DNA of 20,399 nt from a virus: positions 1 to 20,399 of IMG/VR virus record IMGVR_UViG_3300037175_000183; one strand, 5' to 3'. Positions 5,816 to 11,164 of the stretch are shown piece after piece (position 1 is the first letter of the stretch; every line of letters starts with the position of its first letter). The notes below the pieces were generated by a model. That model saw only the letters and a list, made by a program, of their open reading frames with translations, was not told the origin of the DNA and did not search any database. The position numbers and the translations under genes are program-made.

Positions 5816-6139
5816 ATGAACGCCGTTGCCGAGCAAATGTCGCTGTTCACCGTCCCGCAGGTTGGGCGTGTGGCTGCTGCGCCGGAGCCTGAGCGTCAGG
5901 TAACCTTCGCAGAGATGGCTTACACTTGGGTCCAGAAGCGCAAGGGAGCGCGTGGGGGTGAGAGAGTCTGCCAGCACTGCCACCGGCCCGAGTCGGACCT
6001 TGGCAACCTGAGCGACGGCGAGCCATGTGTGATTGATGAGGTGACCGGCTACTGCTCGGCGCCGCATTGCCTGGCTGCTGCCGCACGCACCTTCAAGGGG
6101 AAACTGGATATTGGGGGACGGCGTGCTGCTAGTTTGTGA
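5816..6139 (+). CDS. Small Cys-rich hypothetical protein (107 aa)
   Basis: First gene of the plus-strand operon, with CAGGAGG upstream of its ATG. Residues about 52-85 carry VCQHCHRPESDLG then GEPCVIDEVTGYCSAPHCLA, giving C-x2-C-H and C-x(n)-C-x3-C groups that could bind zinc. The N-terminal half is Ala/Pro/Glu-rich and ends in a short helix (VTFAEMAYTWVQKRKG). No family is recognised. It overlaps the next small gene and is the first of three consecutive Cys-rich small proteins, so a shared role in metal-dependent nucleic-acid or protein binding is possible but unproven. Confidence 0.7.
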   Translation: MNAVAEQMSLFTVPQVGRVAAAPEPERQVTFAEMAYTWVQKRKGARGGERVCQHCHRPESDLGNLSDGEPCVIDEVTGYCSAPHCLAAAARTFKGKLDIGGRRAASL

Positions 6140-6317
6140 CGAGGTCAAGCCTCTTGAACCGCTCAGAGCCTGTGGATTACATTGCTCGGCTGACGCGATA
6201 TATTGTCAGCAGTGCGTCGAAAGTCCTTCTTGGGCTGTGATTGTGCAGTTGCTTGACGACGAGCGGCTGCCTGAAGGAAGCTTCCCGTTGGTTGATGACG
6301 GTCTGGAGATTCTGTAG
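6123..6317 (+). CDS. Small Cys-rich hypothetical protein (64 aa)
   Basis: A short protein with four cysteines in its first half (VCDEVKPLEPLRACGLHCSADAIYCQQC), compatible with one zinc site, and an acidic end (LLDDERLPEG, LVDDGLEIL). The GTG at 6123 is preferred because GGGGG lies five bases upstream; the frame is open back to a TTG at 6111. Either start overlaps the preceding gene. The stop is followed directly by the next GTG, so the three small genes are clearly co-translated. No family is recognised. Confidence 0.55.
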   Translation: MLLVCDEVKPLEPLRACGLHCSADAIYCQQCVESPSWAVIVQLLDDERLPEGSFPLVDDGLEIL

Positions 6318-6548
6318 GTGAAAACTCTTCTGAAAATATGGAATATAACTCAATGCCTGCTCGGAAATCATAAGTGGGTTTGGGGGCGCGCCACCAAAGA
6401 CCAGGGGTATTTTGTGAAGCAGAACGTAATATGCTTCAGATGCGGCTGCTTTGGGTTCGCTGATCTTCGGCAACTCAGCGGACTGCATTATGATTTGATC
6501 GCTGAAAAGACAGGCTTAACTGCCAAGAAGGTAAGGAGGAAACATTGA
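6318..6548 (+). CDS. DUF1660-like small prophage protein (76 aa)
   Basis: Starts at a GTG immediately after the preceding stop. The pattern CLLGNHKWVWG, then about 20 residues, then ICFRCGCFGFAD resembles the DUF1660 prophage family: a Cys, a GHKW-type motif and a C-x2-C pair that could hold one metal. The C-terminal part (HYDLIAEKTGLTAKKVRRKH) is basic and helical. Its function is unknown. The stop overlaps the TTG start of the GroES gene (TTGA), and its last codons carry the strong ribosome site for GroES, so chaperonin expression is likely coupled to translation of this protein. Confidence 0.65.
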   Translation: MKTLLKIWNITQCLLGNHKWVWGRATKDQGYFVKQNVICFRCGCFGFADLRQLSGLHYDLIAEKTGLTAKKVRRKH

Positions 6549-6886
6549 AGAGTACCATCAACTATGAGCCGCGCGGTGACAGAGTAGTCGTCCGCCGGTT
6601 GGAACGTCCGGCGCCAAAGCCGGGCGAGGTCATTGTTCCGGGATCAATGCAAAAACAGCTTGACGAGGGTATCGTCGTGGCTGTCGGGCCTGGGCTGCGC
6701 AACCGGCTGACGTGGCAGATTGATCCGGTGGATATTGAACCGGGTGACCATGTTTGCTTTGGTGACTTTGCTGGATCTGAAATCGAAGTCGACGGTGAGA
6801 AGTTTCTTTCGATGCGCGATGAAGAGATCCATGGGCGTAGGCCGATCGGACCTCCGAAAGTTCCGCTTCCAATGGCGCTCATGTAA
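6545..6886 (+). CDS. groES: Phage GroES co-chaperonin (113 aa)
   Basis: A GroES/Cpn10 homologue. It opens EPRGDRVVVRRLE, carries a mobile loop with a hydrophobic EVIVPGS tripeptide (about residues 28-34) where GroES binds GroEL, then DEGIVVAVGPG, and ends with the GDHVCFGDFAGSEIEVDGEKFLSMRDEEI core. About 15 residues (HGRRPIGPPKVPLPMALM) extend past the usual end. The start is a TTG with AAGGAGG at ideal spacing; no in-frame ATG is available. It should form the seven-fold lid over the phage GroEL encoded downstream and could also cap the host chaperonin. Only one exported-protein gene separates it from GroEL. Confidence 0.93.
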   Translation: MKSTINYEPRGDRVVVRRLERPAPKPGEVIVPGSMQKQLDEGIVVAVGPGLRNRLTWQIDPVDIEPGDHVCFGDFAGSEIEVDGEKFLSMRDEEIHGRRPIGPPKVPLPMALM

Positions 6887-7095
6887 TTAAGTTTGCGCGG
6901 GCAACCGTTCTGTAAAGTCTGGACGCTTCGGCGGGTTCTGTGGACGATTAAGGACTACGGACCCGCGCAATTCAGTAACCAAGTTTGCGCGGCTGCTCAA
7001 AATATCGAGGTCGCCGTCAACACGATGCGGGGTACAGAGTCATCATGTCCGCCTGCCGCGCAATTCATTGACCACCTCAATCACAGGAGAAAAAC
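6887..7095 (+). repeat. Non-coding gap with four copies of TTGCGCGG/CCGCGCAA
   Basis: In the 209 bases between groES and the exported-protein gene, the octamer TTGCGCGG occurs at 6893-6900 and 6985-6992, and its reverse complement at 6963-6970 and 7056-7063. Flanking bases are partly shared as well (AAGTTTGCGCGG twice, CGCGCAATTCA twice). The order is forward, reverse, forward, reverse, so the segment can fold as alternative stem-loops. A TTG-initiated frame of 68 codons spans it and its stop overlaps the next ATG, but it has no ribosome site and I do not call it as a gene. Confidence 0.5.
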
Positions 7096-7533
7096 ATGAA
7101 GCACATCTCACTTGTTGCACTTCTGGTTCTCGGCACGGCAATGGCCAGCGCTCAGATTCAGACCAACGTCAAACATGCGCTTGTAGCACCGGCCACAGAA
7201 AAACCCAGCCATCCCGCCGGAGTTGTTAAGCCAGCTTTGCCGCCAAGCGAAAAAACTGCGGCACCTGTTGTGCCGGATGCGCTCAAGTACCGCCTCCTGA
7301 AGGCTAAGGCTGCAGCGGCCGATGCCCAGCTCGAACTTGAGCACTCAAAGGTGTACAGGGATTTTTACGGATCTGCGGAGTTGCAAAAGTCGCAGGCGCT
7401 GGGAAATGCCTTCTCTCTGATCGTTCAGGAGCTGCAGGAGATCTGCGGAGTTGAGTATCAGATCAGCATGAGCGCCCAGGGTGACCCGGAATGTGTTGCC
7501 CGGCCCAAAGCGCCCACGCCGCAGAAGAGGTAG
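7096..7533 (+). CDS. Exported hypothetical protein (145 aa)
   Basis: A clear Sec signal peptide: MKH, then the hydrophobic ISLVALLVLGTAMA, then an ASA-Q cleavage site around residue 19. The mature protein has a Pro/Ala/Lys-rich linker, then a helical, likely coiled-coil segment (LKYRLLKAKAAAADAQLELEHSK) and a C-terminal part with two cysteines (EICGVEY, DPECVAR) that could pair in the periplasm. AGGAG precedes the ATG. No family is recognised. It interrupts the groES-groEL pair, which in bacteria are normally adjacent, and may be a client or an envelope-acting accessory protein. Confidence 0.75.
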   Translation: MKHISLVALLVLGTAMASAQIQTNVKHALVAPATEKPSHPAGVVKPALPPSEKTAAPVVPDALKYRLLKAKAAAADAQLELEHSKVYRDFYGSAELQKSQALGNAFSLIVQELQEICGVEYQISMSAQGDPECVARPKAPTPQKR

Positions 7534-7575
7534 CGTTGTCGTCAGCACCAAACAAATTAAATTTGAAAGGCATGT

Positions 7576-9249
7576 ATGTCCAAACAAACACTTTCTGGAG
7601 ACAAGGCGCGCGCGGCACTCTTGCGCGGCGTCGATTCCGTTGTTGACCCCGTGAAGGTCACTCTCGGCCCACGTGGGCGCAACGTTATGTTGGACCGTCC
7701 AGGGCAGCCCCTGGCCACCCGCGACGGCGTAACCGTGGCGAAGGAAGTATCAGACCTTCCCGACCCGTTTGAGAACATGGGCGCGGCCTATGCGCGTGAG
7801 GTTGCCGACGCTGCGGTGACTGAGGCCGGGGACGGTACAACCACCGCCTCTGTAATCCTTCAGGCAATCGTCACCGAGGGCATGAAGCTGGTTTCCGCCG
7901 GGGCTGAGCCGCTACTGCTGGCTGACGGTATCCAGGTGGCGGCGGACGTTTGCGCTGCGACCATCAAAAGGTTAGCCATCAAAGCCACGCCGGAGCTGGT
8001 CAAGCAGGTTGCCATCATCTCCACCCACGGGGACGTGGAGCTAGGTTCACTGATCGCCGAGGCTACGCTGAAGGTCGGTGAACGTGGCGTGGTGGAGCTG
8101 AACGAAAGCCGTGACCACACAACCACCGTCGAATACCTCGAGGGATTCTACTTCGAGCGGGGATGGCGGGGCGCGAACGGGGCGAATCAGTTTTTTGTGA
8201 ACGACCTCACCAGCCAGCGGTGCGTGCTGGACAACCCGTACATCCTTCTTTCCGAGCGCGTTATCGTCGGCGGGCAGAATATCGCAGGCGATCACATTTT
8301 CAAGATTCTTCAGGCGTGCATCATAGCCCGGAGGCCTCTGCTGATTGTGGCCGAGGATTTGACGGGTGACGCCCTGAATCTCTTCGCTGCCCAGGTTGCC
8401 GGTGGAACTATCCCTGGCGGGTGCTTTGTGAAACTGCCGGGCTATGGAGAATCGCGCACGGCCGCGCTGCTTGACCTTCAGATTGCGATCGGAGCCAAGC
8501 GTGTCCACTCGCAGACTTCGACGCGCGTTGACGACCAGCTCTCCAGCTTTACGCTTGATGATCTTGGAAGTTGCAAGCAGGCCATCATCTCTCCGACGCG
8601 AACCGTGCTGGTTGAGGGTGGTTTTGACGAAGAAAAGAAAACTGAGCGCATTCGCCAGTTGATTCAACAGTCGACGGACGCGACGAATCCCTACGAAAAG
8701 GAGCAGCTTGACCATCGCATTGCCCGGTTGACCGGCGGTGTGGCCGTGCTGCGCGTGGGGGCATACTCTGAGCCCGCCATGATCGAGAAGAAGGCCCGTG
8801 CCGAGGATGCGGTTCATGCTTGCCGTGGTGCGCTTGAGGCCGGTGTCGTGCCGGGCGGCGGCGTGGCGCTGTTACGCGCGTCAAAACACAACTCTCCATT
8901 ATTTGAGAAATTCACTGAAAACGGCACTCGCCAGGGCGCGCAGATACTCCTGAACGCAATCCGCGAACCTGCAACTCAGATCGTCCGAAATGCTGGGCGA
9001 AAAGATGCAGCGGAGATCGTAAGTGCCATCTTGCGCCAACCTGATTCACACGGCTATGATGCAGCCCACGGAACTTTCGGAGATATGTACGAGGCGGGCG
9101 TCGTTGATCCTGCCAAGGTTGCTCTTATTGCGCTGGAAAAGTCCGCTTCCATCGGTGCGTTGCTACTCACCACGGAAGTGCTTGTCAGTGACATTCCCGA
9201 GCCAAAACAGGCGGCTCCATCCAACATCCCAGCTATCTACCGGGGGTAG
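7576..9249 (+). CDS. groEL: Phage GroEL chaperonin (557 aa)
   Basis: Full-length group I chaperonin (E. coli GroEL has 548 residues). The ATPase features are intact: TLGPRGRNVML (29-39), D50 in TRDGVTVAKE, DGTTT (86-90) and D411 in RAEDAVHA, with VVPGGGVAL (424-432) following. Equatorial, intermediate and apical regions are all present. The apical segment differs: where E. coli has GYLSPYF, this protein has GWRGANGANQFF (196-207), about five residues longer next to the client-binding face. The C-terminus (PKQAAPSNIPAIYRG) lacks the Gly-Met tail. GAAAGG lies five bases before the ATG. With the upstream GroES it probably folds phage proteins such as capsid or the giant protein. Confidence 0.96.
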   Translation: MSKQTLSGDKARAALLRGVDSVVDPVKVTLGPRGRNVMLDRPGQPLATRDGVTVAKEVSDLPDPFENMGAAYAREVADAAVTEAGDGTTTASVILQAIVTEGMKLVSAGAEPLLLADGIQVAADVCAATIKRLAIKATPELVKQVAIISTHGDVELGSLIAEATLKVGERGVVELNESRDHTTTVEYLEGFYFERGWRGANGANQFFVNDLTSQRCVLDNPYILLSERVIVGGQNIAGDHIFKILQACIIARRPLLIVAEDLTGDALNLFAAQVAGGTIPGGCFVKLPGYGESRTAALLDLQIAIGAKRVHSQTSTRVDDQLSSFTLDDLGSCKQAIISPTRTVLVEGGFDEEKKTERIRQLIQQSTDATNPYEKEQLDHRIARLTGGVAVLRVGAYSEPAMIEKKARAEDAVHACRGALEAGVVPGGGVALLRASKHNSPLFEKFTENGTRQGAQILLNAIREPATQIVRNAGRKDAAEIVSAILRQPDSHGYDAAHGTFGDMYEAGVVDPAKVALIALEKSASIGALLLTTEVLVSDIPEPKQAAPSNIPAIYRG

Positions 9250-9253
9250 TTCA

Positions 9254-9400
9254 GTGCGGTTCTTACGGCTCTTGGCGTCGTTTCTGCTTATGATCTGTGG
9301 CTTGTATGCGCTCGAACCAAGGGCGCAGGGTCCGCAGTTGTATTTCGGAACGGCGCTTATGGGGGCCGCGTATCTTCTCGTTTGTCAACCAAAGAAATGA
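9254..9400 (+). CDS. Two-helix membrane peptide (48 aa)
   Basis: A GTG at 9254 with GGGGG seven bases upstream opens a 48-residue frame (MRFLRLLASFLLMICGLYAL at its start). Two hydrophobic helices (about 3-19 and 29-43) are separated by a short polar loop (EPRAQGPQ), and the protein ends QPKK. The basic N- and C-termini suggest both ends face the cytoplasm. It starts four bases after the groEL stop and ends nine bases before the next gene, so it is embedded in the operon. The size and topology would suit a small holin-like or membrane-modulating protein, but no lysis gene is nearby. Confidence 0.6.
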   Translation: MRFLRLLASFLLMICGLYALEPRAQGPQLYFGTALMGAAYLLVCQPKK

Positions 9401-9409
9401 GGCGTCACA

Positions 9410-9766
9410 ATGTCTGATTTTCCACGAGCTGATCTTGTCACAATTTGCCGAGGAGCTGCAATGGAACTTTTTCAGTCCGCTCTCGCGCAGGTCAACAATA
9501 ACATCAAAGACCCAAATACCAGTGCGGGCAAAAAGCGAAAGATTATCCTGTCGTTTGAGTTTGCTCCGTCCCTTGACCGTTCCGGTGGAACCGCGACGGT
9601 GAAGGTCGATACCAAGCTCTCCAGCCACCAGGGAGTCGATGGGTCGTTCTATCTTCTGAAGAATGGACCGACCATTGAAGCCTTCACTCAAGATCACCGC
9701 CAGATGGGGATGTTTGACGGCAACGGTGAAGCTGAGTCCGTCGAAGATGCTTCCAAAGTCAATTAA
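9410..9766 (+). CDS. Conserved phage protein, resembles 'replication terminator' family (118 aa)
   Basis: The arrangement (an N-terminal helix ending in QSALAQVNNNIKDPNTSAGKKRKIILSFEFAPS, then TATVKVDTKLSS and a short acidic tail) resembles proteins of Firmicutes phages that carry the automatic label 'replication terminator protein'. That label is historical and says little about function; the domain looks like a small alpha/beta scaffold with a repeated beta-strand pattern. In those phages the gene neighbours a conserved protein of about 240 residues, as it does here, which supports the match. The assignment comes from memory of the pattern, not from a search. Confidence 0.6.
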   Translation: MSDFPRADLVTICRGAAMELFQSALAQVNNNIKDPNTSAGKKRKIILSFEFAPSLDRSGGTATVKVDTKLSSHQGVDGSFYLLKNGPTIEAFTQDHRQMGMFDGNGEAESVEDASKVN

Positions 9767-9771
9767 CTCGT

Positions 9772-9807
9772 TTGACATCGCACCAACAACCGTCTGTATC
9801 TACAGAC
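9772..9807 (+). promoter_or_regulatory. Probable promoter with overlapping operator dyad
   Basis: TTGACA at 9772-9777 is a perfect -35 box in the 57-base gap before the gene at 9824. The likely -10 area overlaps a perfect inverted repeat, GTCTGTA (9792-9798) and TACAGAC (9801-9807), separated by two bases. A dyad of that spacing over a promoter is the usual look of a repressor operator. The -10 hexamer itself is not clear (TGTATC or TATCTA). Confidence 0.45.
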
Positions 9808-9823
9808 AGAATGAGAGTTTGTA

Positions 9824-10555
9824 ATGGATGCACAGACAATTCAAAAGATTGTAGACTTGGGAGCAGCCACAGAGCACCCAATTGATGGGCGTACTTACAC
9901 AGACAAGCATCTTTCGCTTGTTAAACCTCCAGTTGCCGAGGCCTTTAGTGTCGGCACGCTGGATGGATTTGTAAACATGCTCGAAGCAGGGATCGATAGC
10001 TTTGACGCAAAAGATTTTGTGGTCCATATTGTGGACCATGAAGAAGTTAGGCTTGCCAAGCGCGAGGCAGATACATACGGAGATCGAATTGCAGCGCTTG
10101 TCGCCAAGCCCACGGAAGGCATTACGGTCTTTCGTTATTTCAATGCCTGGGGAGCGCAGGAAGACTTTATCATTGGCCTTCAGTCGCACTTCCAGGACTC
10201 CGAAGACCTCAAGAAGCTTCTTGATCTTGCCAGTCATATCGATCTAAAGGAGTCGGTAAAACTTGCAGACACTGGAGTGAGTCAGGAAGTAACAGCGCAG
10301 AAGGGCGTTGCGTTCAGGGAGCAAGTTGAAGTCAAGGCGCGCCTCAGTCTGAAGCCGTTCCGCACCTTCCGTGAACTTGACCAGCCGGCAAGTGACTTTA
10401 TCTTCCGAGTCAAGAACGGCGGAGGTTTTGCCCTTTTCGAAGCTGATGGTGGTGCGTGGAAGATTGCGGCCATCAATGCCATTGCAGCCTGGCTGAAGAA
10501 CAGATTACACACCTCTGAGGTCGAGCAGTTGGACACCCTACCTATCATCAGCTAA
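9824..10555 (+). CDS. Conserved phage protein, DUF2303-like (243 aa)
   Basis: The protein has the hallmarks of a conserved early phage family. It begins MDAQTIQKIVDLG, has GRTYTDKHL and GTLDGFVNML, a central FNAWGAQEDFIIGLQSHFQDSEDLKKLL, and ends with LKPFRTFRELDQPASDFIFRV then FALFEADGGAWKIAAINAI. The N-terminal opening and general plan fit DUF2303, and close-looking proteins in Firmicutes phages sit next to the 'replication terminator' gene as here. The role is unknown; the operon position among early genes would suit a DNA metabolism or host-takeover function. GAGAG lies upstream of the ATG, after the promoter and operator described separately. Confidence 0.7.
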   Translation: MDAQTIQKIVDLGAATEHPIDGRTYTDKHLSLVKPPVAEAFSVGTLDGFVNMLEAGIDSFDAKDFVVHIVDHEEVRLAKREADTYGDRIAALVAKPTEGITVFRYFNAWGAQEDFIIGLQSHFQDSEDLKKLLDLASHIDLKESVKLADTGVSQEVTAQKGVAFREQVEVKARLSLKPFRTFRELDQPASDFIFRVKNGGGFALFEADGGAWKIAAINAIAAWLKNRLHTSEVEQLDTLPIIS

Positions 10556-10572
10556 CCACCGGGAGAAACAAA

Positions 10573-10974
10573 TTGAGACCGAAAAAGGTTCTGCTGTGCG
10601 TCTCTTCAGACGCACAGCAGCTTTCCATTTTATCTTTTATGCTCTCCACCAACGGCTACAAGGTAGAAGCGTGTGACTCGTCAGCCAAGGCGCTTCTGTT
10701 TGCGCAAACACATGATTTTCGTGTGCTGATAGCCAGTCAAAAACTTGACGGATCAACAGGAGATGATCTGGTGCGACTCATTAACCCGTTGGCACCACGG
10801 TCACGTTCAATAATTATCTGCAAACCTGGAGAAATACCGGAAGATCATTTTGCTGACAGCTGCATGGTTGAGCCATACATAACAAGTGAACTTTTAGAGC
10901 ATGTTCGTATTATGTGCAAACGAAAGCATAGGCCTCAAAGGAGAGTTGATCATGGAGATTCAAGGTCTAAATGA
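10573..10974 (+). CDS. Degenerate response-regulator receiver protein (133 aa)
   Basis: The frame matches CheY-like receivers of Acidobacteriota. KKVLLCV opens it, LSFMLSTNGYKVEACDSSAKAL follows, then LDGSTGDDLVRLINPLAP, ELLEHVRIMCKRKHRPQ and a basic tail. Key residues are missing. The acidic pair expected near residue 11 reads SSD. The phospho-acceptor aspartate (around residue 54, LIASQKLDG) is an alanine or serine. The conserved lysine near the end is not in place (MVEPYI). It should not be phosphorylated in the normal way and may act as a decoy or structural partner of a host signalling protein. The start is a TTG with GGGAG upstream. A perfect hairpin covers codons 7-16. Confidence 0.8.
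   Translation: MRPKKVLLCVSSDAQQLSILSFMLSTNGYKVEACDSSAKALLFAQTHDFRVLIASQKLDGSTGDDLVRLINPLAPRSRSIIICKPGEIPEDHFADSCMVEPYITSELLEHVRIMCKRKHRPQRRVDHGDSRSK
10591..10620 (+). promoter_or_regulatory. Perfect 13-bp hairpin inside 5' end of receiver gene
   Basis: CTGCTGTGCGTCT (10591-10603) and AGACGCACAGCAG (10608-10620) are exact reverse complements around a CTTC loop. The stem begins 18 bases after the TTG start and is followed by a pyrimidine-rich stretch (CTTTCCATTTTATCTTTT) that is not a clean U-run. It could act as an intragenic attenuator or terminator of the upstream transcript, or slow early elongation by the ribosome. It encodes the residues LLCVSSDAQQ. Confidence 0.7.
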
Positions 10975-11164
10975 AGCCGTGAACGCGCAAATGAAAATCA
11001 TCAAAAAAGAAGTTGATCGGCTTATCGATCAATGCAACTCAGGAAAAGTGTCGGAACAAAGTGTTGCGAAAATCGTTTCAGAGTCATTTGTAGCGGGTTA
11101 TAATCGCTGTCTCTCTGATCGGGATAAGTTACCTCTTGCCGGGAGTGTTCAAGTCCCGACCTAA
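10952..11164 (+). CDS. Small helical hypothetical protein (70 aa)
   Basis: Last gene of the plus-strand operon. The ATG at 10952 follows GGAGAG at good spacing; the frame is open back to 10901 but that part lies inside the receiver gene. The protein is mostly helical (EIQGLNEAVNAQMKIIKKEVDRLIDQC, then SEQSVAKIVSESFVAGYNRCLSDRD), amphipathic and probably oligomeric. No family is recognised. It overlaps the receiver gene by 23 bases at its start and the terminase gene, on the opposite strand, by 36 bases at its end. Confidence 0.65.
   Translation: MEIQGLNEAVNAQMKIIKKEVDRLIDQCNSGKVSEQSVAKIVSESFVAGYNRCLSDRDKLPLAGSVQVPT

Noticed and set aside
6893-7099. 68-codon TTG-initiated frame ending in an ATGA overlap with the exported-protein gene
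   Set aside because: No ribosome site, no recognisable domain, and the sequence is dominated by inverted octamer repeats; more likely a leader or regulatory gap.
7553-7565. CAAATT-A-AATTTG dyad just upstream of the groEL ribosome site
   Set aside because: Short and purely AT-rich around one base; plausible by chance, though it lies close to the ribosome site.
8047-8817. 256-codon antisense frame within groEL
   Set aside because: Shadow of a strongly conserved gene; the GroEL frame explains all constraint here and the antisense product has no family features.
10901-10951. Upstream extension of the 70-residue helical protein
   Set aside because: The ATG at 10952 has a clear GGAGAG site; the extension only reads through the receiver gene in another frame.
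11141-11161. CGGGA/TCCCG stem as terminator between the convergent operons
   Set aside because: Only five base pairs with a nine-base loop and no U-run; too weak to call.
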